Source: Candidatus Bathyarchaeota archaeon (GTDB lineage Archaea > Thermoproteota > Bathyarchaeia > Bathyarchaeales > DTEX01). Taken from it: 15,830 bases of DNA. The notes below the pieces were generated by a model that did not search any database, was not told where the DNA came from, and was given only the letters and a program-made list of their open reading frames with translations. The stretch is from the NCBI GenBank assembly GCA_003601725.1, contig PIYJ01000034.1, positions 1 to 15,830 on the forward strand. The letters are read 5' to 3'. The translations under genes were made by a program, and so were the position numbers. Below are positions 7,061-14,185 of this stretch, piece after piece (within the stretch, counting starts at the first letter, position 1; the number at the start of each line of letters is the position of its first letter).

Positions 7061-7361
7061 CTAGACGGGTCTTTTATGAGCTTTACCAGCCTATTTAAGC
7101 ATTATCTTGATGTTTTCAAGCTATGAACGTAAACTAATAATTTAAATGTGATGTTTTTCGGCTCGTTGCAAGGCTTTAGTAAATATTGAATCTCTGAATG
7201 GTGGGTGTTAATCGTTTCGTTCCATATATTGAAAAGAGTTGAGAATGAATCTTTTGAGAGGCAACTTCATTCCAGCTTGAAAGAAGCTCCAAAGGGACTA
7301 CAAGAGTTGTAGAAGAAAGCGGTCCGCTAAGAAATTGAATTCTATCATTGGTAATTGAATA
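7061..7361. other. Intergenic region between rmlB-like gene and uS5
   Basis: About 300 bases with the uS5 promoter at one end. Near rmlB lie two perfect inverted repeats, CTACAA-GAG-TTGTAG (7298-7312) and AGCGG-T-CCGCT (7318-7328). The first could form a hairpin downstream of rmlB on the minus strand. A 35-codon plus-strand frame (7205-7312) and a stop-free minus stretch in frame with rmlB exist, but neither has enough support to call as a gene. Confidence 0.4.
7092..7099 (-). promoter_or_regulatory. TATA box of the uS5-led ribosomal operon
   Basis: The minus strand reads CTTAAATA, a good archaeal box A, preceded by purine-rich sequence. It lies about 32-39 bases upstream of the uS5 GTG. The predicted transcription start, 25 bases on, leaves a leader of fewer than ten bases. 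This supports uS5 being the real first gene of this transcript. Confidence 0.5.
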
Positions 7362-8387
7362 TTAACAGTCATTTCTCTCATGAGGATGTAAGTGGAGTTT
7401 CCACGGCGCCGGGTGAAGAACCTCCTCGGTTGCTAATGGTCTCCACCAAGATTCGTTCTCTACATACCATTTAACGGTCTCTTTTAACGCTGAGGAAAAA
7501 TTATGTCTCGGTTTCCAGCTTAATTCGGATCTTATCTTCGATGAGTCGAGGCTGTATCTCACGTCATGACCCGGTCTATCTTCTACAAAGGAGATTAAAT
7601 CTTCGTCTTTGCCGAGATATCGAAGGATCTCTTTGACAACTTTAATGTTCGGTACTTCGTTGCCTGAGGAAATGTTATAGATCTCTCCGGATCTCCCGTT
7701 TTTCAGAACAAGCCGTATAGCTTCACAGTGATCAAGCACATATATCCAATCTCTAATATTTTCTCCGGTTCCATAAACGGGCACCTGAAGATTCTTGAGA
7801 GCTCGGATTATGGTCTTCGGTATCAGCTTTTCGGGGAACTGGTAAGGCCCAAAATTGTTTGTGCACCGCGTTATCTTCACATCTAAACCGTAAGTCTTAT
7901 TGTATGCTAAACAAAGCATATCAGCTGAGGCTTTTGAGGCTGAGTATGGATTCGAAGGGTTAACCCTATCAAACTCATGGAAGGAGCCTCTTTGAATCCC
8001 ACCGTAGACCTCATCCGTTGAGACCTGCACAAAGTTCACGGATCTGTTGTGCTTACGGATCGATTCGAGAAGCGTAAACGTGCCTAGAATGTTGCTTTGA
8101 ACGAAGGCCCAAGGGTCCTTTATGCTTCTATCAACATGCGTCTCCGCCGCGAAGTTTACGACGGCATCTATATCCTTTATGACGCTGTTTATCAAGTCCG
8201 AGTTGGAGATGTCCCCTTTGATAAATGTGTAATTCGCAATGTCTTCCAAGTCTTCCATGTTTTTAGGGTTAGATCCAACCCCCATCTTATCAAGATTAAC
8301 GATCTCAACTTGAGGCTCCTCGGAAAGCATATGCCTTATGAAGTTTGTTCCTATGAAGCCAAGCCCGCCGGTAACGAGTATACGCAT
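7362..8387 (-). CDS. rmlB: dTDP-glucose 4,6-dehydratase (RmlB-type SDR)
   Basis: This enzyme converts dTDP-glucose to dTDP-4-keto-6-deoxyglucose with bound NAD. From ATG 8387 (341 aa) the cofactor motif TGGLGFIG is at 6-13. The RmlB-specific catalytic triplet Thr-Asp-Glu is at 124-126 (STDEVYGG). The SDR pair Tyr148/Lys152 is in NPYSASKAS. The late signature DRPGHDVRYSLDSSKI also fits RmlB rather than CDP-glucose dehydratase. ATG 8387 has AGAGG at good spacing. ATG 8402 touches the upstream stop (TAATG) but lacks a ribosome site. The C-terminal tail after SWWRPL is about 20 residues longer than I expect. It is the last gene of the sugar operon. Confidence 0.9.
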   Translation of the reverse strand: MRILVTGGLGFIGTNFIRHMLSEEPQVEIVNLDKMGVGSNPKNMEDLEDIANYTFIKGDISNSDLINSVIKDIDAVVNFAAETHVDRSIKDPWAFVQSNILGTFTLLESIRKHNRSVNFVQVSTDEVYGGIQRGSFHEFDRVNPSNPYSASKASADMLCLAYNKTYGLDVKITRCTNNFGPYQFPEKLIPKTIIRALKNLQVPVYGTGENIRDWIYVLDHCEAIRLVLKNGRSGEIYNISSGNEVPNIKVVKEILRYLGKDEDLISFVEDRPGHDVRYSLDSSKIRSELSWKPRHNFSSALKETVKWYVENESWWRPLATEEVLHPAPWKLHLHPHERNDC

Positions 8388-8401
8388 AACTTTTCCTCTC
8401 A

Positions 8402-9745
8402 TTAACGATTCTTTCTGATGAAACTTCTAAATGTCTCAATTATATATTCAATCTTCTCCTCGGTCAGCCCGGGATACACTCCTACAAAGAATGAATTCCA
8501 CATTATAAAATCGCTATTGGTTAACTCTTGAGCCAATCGACAACGGATGCTCCTATAGGCAGGATGCTTGAGAATATTACCTGAAAAGATCATCTTGGCC
8601 TCTATTCTTCGCCTAGTAAGCCACTCAACAATCTCTCTACGTGTGAACTGAGCGGTATCTCGGATGGTCAATGGAAAGGCGAACCAGCACGGCTCACTCT
8701 TAGGCAGCCATCTTGGAAGCATGAAAAGATCTTCATATTCTAGAAGCCCCTCATACAATAACTTGAAGTTCTTCTTCCTCGCTTCGATGAAGCCCGGTAG
8801 CTTCTCCAATTGAGCCAGACCCATAGCAGCTTGAATCTCGGTTGGCTTAAAATTGTAGCCGATATTCACATAGGTGTATCTTTTATCATAATCCCCGGGA
8901 AGCCCATACGGGTTGACGGCCTTCTCGCTGCGTATCGCTTTGGGGCATTCTTTATCTGGACAGCGGGAGGGATCACAGATAGGCATGACGCATGCCCGTC
9001 CCCAATCTCGAAGGGAAAGCGCGATATCCGCGAGTCTCCTATCGTTTGTCACTATTGCTCCTCCCTCCCCCATCGTGATCTGATGCGCCGGGTAAAAGCT
9101 GAAGGTTCCGAAGTCCCCGAATGAGCCGACGTGTCTTCCGTCATACTTTGATCCAAGCGCGTCACATGCGTCTTCAATCAAGAACAAGTCATGATCCTCT
9201 GCGAAGTCGCATATTGCATCCATCTCATTTGGGTTTCCAAGAGTGTGAGGAATAAAGATTGCCCTTGTCTTTTTTGATAATGCCTTTTCTAGGTCTTCAG
9301 CTCGGATGTTATAGGTCTCGAGGTCTACATCTAGAAAGACCGGGACTAAACCGTTCTGTATTATAGGATTAAGCGTCGTAGGGAAGGTTAACGCTGTCGT
9401 TATCACCTCGTCTCCAGGTTTAAGCCTCTCATTTTCGCTGAGTTGGCTGGAAAGCAGGGCGGAGACGGCCAGCAAGTTAGCTGAGGAACCCGAGTTCGTT
9501 ATGATCGTTCTCTTTACGCCTAGAAACCTTGAGAATCTAGATTCGAATCTGCGGGCGTATTTGGAGACTCCGAACCAGCCGTCGAGAATCGCATTTATCA
9601 TGTTTTTTATCTCTTCATCGTCATAGACGGCTCCTGCATAGCGGACCATATCCACGCCTGGACTAAATTTATCCGCGGAGGAGCGGAGCTCGAAGATTCT
9701 CTTCACGAGCTTGAAGATCTCATCACGCAAAGTCTCTTCGTTCAT
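8402..9745 (-). CDS. rfbH: E1-type nucleotide-4-keto-6-deoxysugar 3-dehydratase (RfbH-like), cysteine-rich variant
   Basis: A 447-aa protein of the DegT/DnrJ/EryC1/StrS fold, closest in features to RfbH/E1, which removes the C3 hydroxyl of 4-keto-6-deoxy sugars using PMP and an iron-sulfur cluster. The usual Schiff-base lysine is replaced by His221 in FYPAHQITMGEGG, as in E1 (His220), so it should be a dehydratase and not an aminotransferase. Of the E1 cluster ligands (C-X57-C-X-C-X7-C), Cys194, Cys252 and Cys262 keep exact spacing. The second ligand position (254) is Met, while extra Cys257 and Cys267 create a C-X4-C-X4-C-X4-C run (252-267). E1 normally needs an E3 reductase, and none is in the window. 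Genes on both sides point to a dTDP-linked substrate. Confidence 0.82.
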   Translation of the reverse strand: MNEETLRDEIFKLVKRIFELRSSADKFSPGVDMVRYAGAVYDDEEIKNMINAILDGWFGVSKYARRFESRFSRFLGVKRTIITNSGSSANLLAVSALLSSQLSENERLKPGDEVITTALTFPTTLNPIIQNGLVPVFLDVDLETYNIRAEDLEKALSKKTRAIFIPHTLGNPNEMDAICDFAEDHDLFLIEDACDALGSKYDGRHVGSFGDFGTFSFYPAHQITMGEGGAIVTNDRRLADIALSLRDWGRACVMPICDPSRCPDKECPKAIRSEKAVNPYGLPGDYDKRYTYVNIGYNFKPTEIQAAMGLAQLEKLPGFIEARKKNFKLLYEGLLEYEDLFMLPRWLPKSEPCWFAFPLTIRDTAQFTRREIVEWLTRRRIEAKMIFSGNILKHPAYRSIRCRLAQELTNSDFIMWNSFFVGVYPGLTEEKIEYIIETFRSFIRKNR

Positions 9746-9748
9746 TAA

Positions 9749-10621
9749 TTATTTCTCCAAATCTATCCGGCTAAGCCACTCTATAGTCTTCTTTAATCCT
9801 TCCCTTAGGCTGGTTTCAGGCTTCCAACCGATCAAATGTTTAGCTTTCTCGTATGAGCCTACTTGATTCTTTATACCTCCGAAGGCTTTCGGGTAATCCA
9901 CAAAGATGATTTCTGATTTGCTGCCGACGATTTCTTTGATTAACTGTGCAACTTCAAGATTTGTCGTCGCCTTGCCGGTTGCTAGGTTAACAGCCTCGCC
10001 GGCGGGCAGCCTTCTAGCCAGCCATAACCCTTTAACTATATCCTCGATGTACACATAGTCTCTCGTATCAGTTCCATCCCCGTAAACAGTTATCGGCTCA
10101 TTTTTTACAGCCTTAAAATAGAAGGTCGGCATAATCTTGTTAAGCTGTTGACGAGGACCGTAAGGATTAAAAAGCCTCAAGATCTTCACGTCTAACCCGT
10201 AGCATCTATAATACGTATAGCATAACCTATCTATAGCTGCCTTCGAAGCAGCATAAGGATTAGGAGGATTGATCGGGAAATCCTCCTTTATTGGAACTTT
10301 AGAGTCTCCATAAATCTCGCAGCTGCTTGGGTAAACAAGGGGAACCCCGATTTTTCTGCATGCTTCCAAGACATTCAAGGAGCCTTTGAGGTTCACCTCA
10401 ACGGTGTGAACAGGGTTCAGAACGCTTTCGCCTGGTTTCGCTTCAGCTGCGAAATGATAAACTATATCGCATTTCTTCACTGCTTTCCGAAGTTGATCCG
10501 TATTGAAGATGTCTAATCCTCTTCTACGTGAGAATCCGATGACCTCGATATTTTTCTCTATGAGAAAGTCTCTCATGTTGCTTCCGATGAATCCTGTATC
10601 TCCAGTTACAAGAGCGATCAT
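9749..10621 (-). CDS. NAD(P)-dependent epimerase/reductase, extended SDR family
   Basis: A 290-aa extended short-chain dehydrogenase. The Rossmann motif TGDTGFIG is at 6-13, the catalytic Ser is in PSSCEIYGDS (about 99), and Tyr123/Lys127 are in NPYAASKAA. The sequence resembles UDP-glucose 4-epimerase-like enzymes (LFNPYGPRQ, GDGTDTRDYVYIEDIVKGL). It lies between the nucleotidyltransferase and the 3-dehydratase. By analogy with abequose, paratose and tyvelose pathways, it could reduce or epimerise the 4-keto-3,6-dideoxy product (inference). A generic sugar 4-epimerase is equally possible. GTG 10630 is an alternative start; ATG 10621 gives the conserved N-terminus. It ends four bases before the next gene begins. 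Confidence 0.8.
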   Translation of the reverse strand: MIALVTGDTGFIGSNMRDFLIEKNIEVIGFSRRRGLDIFNTDQLRKAVKKCDIVYHFAAEAKPGESVLNPVHTVEVNLKGSLNVLEACRKIGVPLVYPSSCEIYGDSKVPIKEDFPINPPNPYAASKAAIDRLCYTYYRCYGLDVKILRLFNPYGPRQQLNKIMPTFYFKAVKNEPITVYGDGTDTRDYVYIEDIVKGLWLARRLPAGEAVNLATGKATTNLEVAQLIKEIVGSKSEIIFVDYPKAFGGIKNQVGSYEKAKHLIGWKPETSLREGLKKTIEWLSRIDLEK

Positions 10622-10635
10622 ACGGATCACTGGGG

Positions 10636-11709
10636 TTAAAAGATTATCTGTGACGATTCGCCGATTATGAATCTTCTCCCGCTGGGTTTTGACTCTCTGT
10701 CCAGTACGATTCTTGTATTCGGTCCTATTATGCTGTCTATTATCCGGTCATTTACATCGATGACGCATCCATCCATGACTATGCTGTTCTCAATCTCGCC
10801 GCTCTTTATAACCACCACACCGTTCCCTATGCTCGTGTAAGGCCCAATATACACGTCTCCCTCAATCATTGAGCCTTCACCAATCACCGCCGGGCCCCTT
10901 ATCAACGCGCCGCTTTTAACAATAGATCCGGAGCCCAGACTTATTCGTCCCTGCAGGGAAGATTGATTCTCAACGGTGCCGTCGATCCGTGTCTGCAACT
11001 CGTCAAGGACAAGTCTGTTTGCTTCAAGGATATCATCCGGGGTTCCAGTATCTTTCCACCATCCGCTCACAATACGATGATCTACCTTATAGCCATTCAC
11101 TAAAAGCAGATGAATGGCCTCAGTTATCTCAAGTTCGCCTCTCCAGGATGGCTTTAATCTTCTGATGGTGTCGAATATTGCGCGTCTAAAGAAGTATATG
11201 CCGGTTAACGCGTAGGAGCTCGGGGGAACCTTGGGCTTCTCAACCAGCCCGACAAGTTTGCCTTCGTCATCAAACTTTGCGACGCCGAATAGTTGAGGCT
11301 TGACAACTTCACATAGGAGAATCATGGCGTCCAAGTCGGATTCAGAAAATTCCTTCACGTAACTGGATATTCCGCCCTTGAGTAGATTATCCCCCAAGTA
11401 GACGACGAAAGCTTCTTCTACGAAATCCTCGCAGAGACCCACAGCATGCGCGATTCCTCTTGGTTCTCCTTGGTGAATATAGGTGATGCGGACGCCGAAT
11501 CTCTCTCCGTCCCCATAATATTCCTTCACCTTCTCGGGGTATACGTCCCCAAGGATTATGGCAATCTCTTTTATCCCTGAGTCTCTTAGATCTTCAAGCA
11601 CATATTGAGAGATCGGTTTGTTCGCGACTGGGATTAGCTGTTTCGGCCCGGTGTGGGTTAATGGCCGAAGCCTTGTTCCGTGGCCTCCGTGAAGAATCAC
11701 TCCCTTCAA
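10636..11709 (-). CDS. rmlA: Glucose-1-phosphate thymidylyltransferase, long archaeal form
   Basis: This enzyme joins a sugar-1-phosphate to dTTP, the first step toward dTDP-sugars. From TTG 11709 (357 aa) it begins MKGVILHGGHGTRLRPLT, the nucleotidyltransferase signature, followed by PKQLIPVANKPI, which is RmlA-like rather than the glucose-1-phosphate cytidylyltransferase pattern. GELEITEAIHLLL and GWWKDTGTPDDILEAN fit the family. The C-terminal third (about 245-350) has hexapeptide-type repeats (SGALIRGPAVIGEGSMIEGD) of a left-handed beta-helix, as in long archaeal RmlA-like enzymes. AAAGGGGGGAG eight bases before the TTG supports this start. It is the first gene of the sugar operon. UTP specificity cannot be excluded by eye. 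Confidence 0.87.
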   Translation of the reverse strand: MKGVILHGGHGTRLRPLTHTGPKQLIPVANKPISQYVLEDLRDSGIKEIAIILGDVYPEKVKEYYGDGERFGVRITYIHQGEPRGIAHAVGLCEDFVEEAFVVYLGDNLLKGGISSYVKEFSESDLDAMILLCEVVKPQLFGVAKFDDEGKLVGLVEKPKVPPSSYALTGIYFFRRAIFDTIRRLKPSWRGELEITEAIHLLLVNGYKVDHRIVSGWWKDTGTPDDILEANRLVLDELQTRIDGTVENQSSLQGRISLGSGSIVKSGALIRGPAVIGEGSMIEGDVYIGPYTSIGNGVVVIKSGEIENSIVMDGCVIDVNDRIIDSIIGPNTRIVLDRESKPSGRRFIIGESSQIIF

Positions 11710-11776
11710 GTCGAATACTCCCCCCTTTCTGAAATACGGATATCGCCAGATCAATTAAGCTTATTCATATGAACGG

Positions 11777-11782
11777 TTTATA
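11777..11782 (-). promoter_or_regulatory. Possible TATA box of the nucleotide-sugar operon
   Basis: The minus strand reads CTATAAACC, with TATAAA at these positions. Initiation about 25 bases downstream would give a leader near 45 bases, ending at the strong AAAGGGGGGAG ribosome site of the first sugar gene. Confidence 0.38.
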
Positions 11783-11847
11783 GACTAGCAGGACTCGTCA
11801 TAAAAGAGATGTCGATCTGTCTTTCTCATGAAAAATTTTGAGGGAGT

Positions 11848-12246
11848 CTATTTGCTTATCTTGTCTAAGGCGTTCTCTATCTGCTTTAATTCGATCTTTG
11901 ATGCTTCTAATCCGTTTGTCAAGATATCTCTCTGATGAGTGTATGTCTCTTCATCTACTTCTTGTCCTATACGATGAAGTTCAAGGCTCGTTAAGAACAT
12001 CTCAATGAGGCTTATCTGTCTCTGCAATTCCTTCACTCTCTCCGTCATATTCTTAGCTAATGATTTTTGATGGGTCTTCAGCCTGTTGATTTCTTCTTCA
12101 AGTCCCCTTAATAGATGCTCATAGGTTGGACGTGACATGCGATTCTTAGCTAACAAGTCTTCTAATGCCTGCTTTTTCCTGTTCGCCATCTCAAGCTCTT
12201 GGCTCACAGTCTCGAATGTCTGCTTCCATGAACTCAAATCATCCAC
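11848..12246 (-). CDS. Small coiled-coil protein downstream of the SMC-like ATPase
   Basis: A 132-aa protein I do not recognise by name. It is almost entirely predicted alpha-helix, charged, with leucine/isoleucine heptads (TFETVSQELEMANRKKQALE, HLLRGLEEEINRLKTHQKSL, and KELQRQISLIEMFLTSLELH). A short break around 105-112 (GQEVDEETYTHQ) precedes a final helix. It has no membrane segment or signal peptide. It lies 48 bases after the SMC-like ATPase gene on the same strand, so it may be its partner or regulator, as kleisins or accessory proteins are for SMCs; that is inference from context. GTG 12246 is used. TTG 12237 with GGTGG upstream is an alternative. Confidence 0.65.
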   Translation of the reverse strand: MDDLSSWKQTFETVSQELEMANRKKQALEDLLAKNRMSRPTYEHLLRGLEEEINRLKTHQKSLAKNMTERVKELQRQISLIEMFLTSLELHRIGQEVDEETYTHQRDILTNGLEASKIELKQIENALDKISK

Positions 12247-12294
12247 CCTTCCACAACTGATTTATTTCAACTCTTATTTGAGAGTATTCCTCCT

Positions 12295-13794
12295 CTAGGG
12301 CTCATGAATTACTTCAGGCTTGCCCGTTAGGCTGGAAGTTAATGATGTAACTATGACGTATGGAACCCGTCTTTTGATGTAATTCATAATTCGCCAGAAT
12401 CTTTCCGGATCATAACTCAAAGTCAGCTCGTCCACTATGAAGAGAGGAAAATCAGGCAGGAAAGTCTCCTTTGCAGCCAGCATCAATATCAGGCTGATCG
12501 TGAGCTTCTCAGACGCACTTAAGGTTTCAATAGGCTGCCGAATGCTGCCTTCTCGCATAACATGAAGGGCAAAATTTTGGTCTAGAAAGACATTTTCGAA
12601 TCCTTTAAGTCCAAGCTCCCGGAAAGCCCTCGTGACGTTGCTGTTGAACCTTCGCCTCGCGCTTGTCATCCGTCGCATGTACTTTTCTTGGAAGTATTCC
12701 GTCACCTTTTCGAGCCATTCAATCTTTCTGAGAATCTCAGAGCGGACGTCAACAACTAGCCTTCCTGGATACTCTTCGTCGTCTGGGGGGAAGCGTTCAG
12801 CCCGCTGGATCTCTTCCTCTTTCAATATGATCATTTTGTTGATGTTTTTAAGTCGTCTCTCGAGATCTCTCAGTCCGCGGGGACCTGTCTCTTCTTCTTT
12901 TTTCAGCAGGTCTCTCAGCGCTTCGAGGTCGCTTTTGAGGCTTTCAACAAGGCGTGTTTGAGTCTCGATCTCCATCTTGAGTCTTTCTTGTTTCTCTCTA
13001 GAGGAGGCTATTCCTTTATTTATGCTGATTGCGACCTCTGAGGATCTATCAGTGAGATTCAGTAATTCTTGAAGTTGCTCTTCTCTCTCTTTCTCTAAAG
13101 AGAGGTTTTTAGTGAGCTGCGAGAGATGAGTCTCTTCCCTCGAGAGAGTAGAAGATTTCTTTTCTATTTGATCATGTATTTCTTGAATCCTACTTTCATG
13201 GCTGGATTTTAAATCTTCAATCTTCTGCTTGATCTGGTCTCTTCTGATATGAAGATCTGTTAGTTCAGTCAAGAGAAGAGGTAACATCTCGAAGTTTCTA
13301 AAGCTTGGCCCGGCCAGTTTTCGGCCGTACTTGTTTATGAGTTCTTGAGATGCGTTGATCACTGCGCTGTAGATGTTTCCGTATGAGAGCTCTTCGAGAT
13401 ATTTGCGGAAGACTACGTTGCCTCCTGTGATTCTATGCACCACTCCGGTCTCGGCTAAGGCGACGCAGGCGTCGAAGGCTCTGGGATCAGTGAAGGGAAG
13501 CATATCCCCCTGCGCCATAACTTGACCTGACGGGGTTCTTCTCAAGGTCTTTTCGTAGATTCTCCCATCATAGTGCACTCGGATTCTTCCATTCAGCTCG
13601 TCTAAGGATAGGACATGTGAAGGGGGAATTTTATCTGAGAACATGCAGGAGAACCCTCTGATTATGGTGGTCTTTCCAGAGGCGTTGGGGGCCTTGATTA
13701 TGTTAAGTCCAGGCTTGAACTCTATACGTAGCCTCTTTAGGCAGCCTACATTCTCAAGCTCTAATATTATATTCTCTCGCGTATCGGCTGGCAT
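12295..13794 (-). CDS. Compact SMC/Rad50-like ATPase (archaea-specific SMC-related type)
   Basis: A 499-aa cytoplasmic ABC-type ATPase with split head domains around a short coiled coil. From ATG 13794 the Walker A motif is APNASGKTT (about 35-43), with Ala in place of the usual first Gly. The ABC signature is TLSASEKLTI (about 424-433), Walker B is FPLFIVDEL (about 449-457), and the D-loop is LSYDPE. Between the heads, residues about 180-335 are charged coiled coil with a possible turn at GPRG. There is no hinge domain and no CxxC zinc hook, so it is neither canonical SMC nor Rad50. It resembles the archaea-specific SMC-related proteins, whose role is likely chromosome organisation or repair. 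Its start overlaps a 56-aa gene by 41 bases. TTG 13803 is an alternative start. Confidence 0.83.
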   Translation of the reverse strand: MPADTRENIILELENVGCLKRLRIEFKPGLNIIKAPNASGKTTIIRGFSCMFSDKIPPSHVLSLDELNGRIRVHYDGRIYEKTLRRTPSGQVMAQGDMLPFTDPRAFDACVALAETGVVHRITGGNVVFRKYLEELSYGNIYSAVINASQELINKYGRKLAGPSFRNFEMLPLLLTELTDLHIRRDQIKQKIEDLKSSHESRIQEIHDQIEKKSSTLSREETHLSQLTKNLSLEKEREEQLQELLNLTDRSSEVAISINKGIASSREKQERLKMEIETQTRLVESLKSDLEALRDLLKKEEETGPRGLRDLERRLKNINKMIILKEEEIQRAERFPPDDEEYPGRLVVDVRSEILRKIEWLEKVTEYFQEKYMRRMTSARRRFNSNVTRAFRELGLKGFENVFLDQNFALHVMREGSIRQPIETLSASEKLTISLILMLAAKETFLPDFPLFIVDELTLSYDPERFWRIMNYIKRRVPYVIVTSLTSSLTGKPEVIHEP

Positions 13795-13924
13795 ATTCCT
13801 CAAGGATCTCCTTTAATCTTTCTTTACTGTTTTGATTCTTTCTAAGAAGGTTAACTGCGACTCGTTCAAGCTCCTTGATATAAGGAATTTGACGTAAGGA
13901 ATCTTTGTTTCCAGTATTGGACAT
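13754..13924 (-). CDS. 56-aa helical protein ahead of the SMC-like ATPase
   Basis: A small gene easily missed. ATG 13924 is preceded by AGGGAG at nine bases spacing, and the frame ends in TGA inside the ATPase gene, overlapping its start by 41 bases. The protein begins MSNTGNKDSLRQIPYIKELE and continues as a charged amphipathic helix (ERLKEILEEYASRYAREY). I recognise no family. The ribosome site, promoter position and overlap suggest it is the first gene of the SMC-like operon and translationally coupled to it. It might be a small subunit contacting the ATPase, but nothing in the sequence proves this. Confidence 0.55.
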   Translation of the reverse strand: MSNTGNKDSLRQIPYIKELERVAVNLLRKNQNSKERLKEILEEYASRYAREYNIRA

Positions 13925-13970
13925 TTATCTTTGCTCCCTAGAAATCTTAACGAGTATATCGTTCGTCCAG

Positions 13971-13980
13971 TAAAATTTAA
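13971..13980 (-). promoter_or_regulatory. Possible TATA box for the SMC-like operon
   Basis: The minus strand reads TTAAATTTTA. Initiation about 25 bases on would leave a leader near 25 bases carrying AGGGAG before ATG 13924. A second TATA-like CTATAAAAGG lies farther upstream (about 14039-14048). The conserved core GTTTACATAG (13982-13991) abuts this box. Confidence 0.38.
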
Positions 13981-14106
13981 GGTTTACATAGGGATGTTTG
14001 CCAGCGATATATGCATATTTGATTCCGGCTTTGCATCTCCTTTTATAGTTAAATGAGAGGGTCTCCGTCGCTTTGTTTTGAATGGTTATTTGATATGTCT
14101 GATTAA

Positions 14107-14122
14107 GCTATGTTTACATAGC
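14107..14122. promoter_or_regulatory. Operator-like inverted repeat in the divergent promoter region
   Basis: GCTATG-TTTA-CATAGC is a perfect inverted repeat with six-base arms and a four-base spacer. It lies 15 bases before the TATA-like TAATTAAAT of the downstream RHH pair. Its core GTTTACATAG (14112-14121) recurs at 13982-13991, next to the TATA box of the opposite operon. RHH proteins commonly bind such symmetric sites, so autoregulation is plausible but inferred. Confidence 0.45.
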
Positions 14123-14137
14123 AAGTTTAGATAATGC

Positions 14138-14146
14138 TAATTAAAT
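14138..14146 (+). promoter_or_regulatory. Possible TATA box for the RHH gene pair
   Basis: TAATTAAAT lies about 44 bases before ATG 14186. Initiation near 14168 would include the GAGGG ribosome site at 14170-14174. Confidence 0.35.
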
Positions 14147-14185
14147 CCTTCAGTCTTTTCATAAAAATAGAGGGTTGTCTGGCTG

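Noticed and set aside
7176..7361. About 60 stop-free codons directly after the rmlB stop and in frame with it
   Set aside because: rmlB is already full length, no start or ribosome site exists, and part of the stretch overlaps a plus-strand open frame; chance is sufficient.
8402..9745. Calling this gene an ordinary DegT-family sugar aminotransferase
   Set aside because: The Schiff-base lysine is replaced by His221 and several E1 cluster cysteines are present, which fits a 3-dehydratase.
12632..12961. 109-aa serine/arginine/leucine-rich plus-strand frame
   Set aside because: Complement of the coiled-coil region of the SMC-like ATPase; composition explained by the coding strand.
13929..14058. 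Plus-strand frame of about 42 codons in the divergent promoter region
   Set aside because: Codon-register antisense of the start-less minus frame, no ribosome site, and it crosses the presumed promoter.
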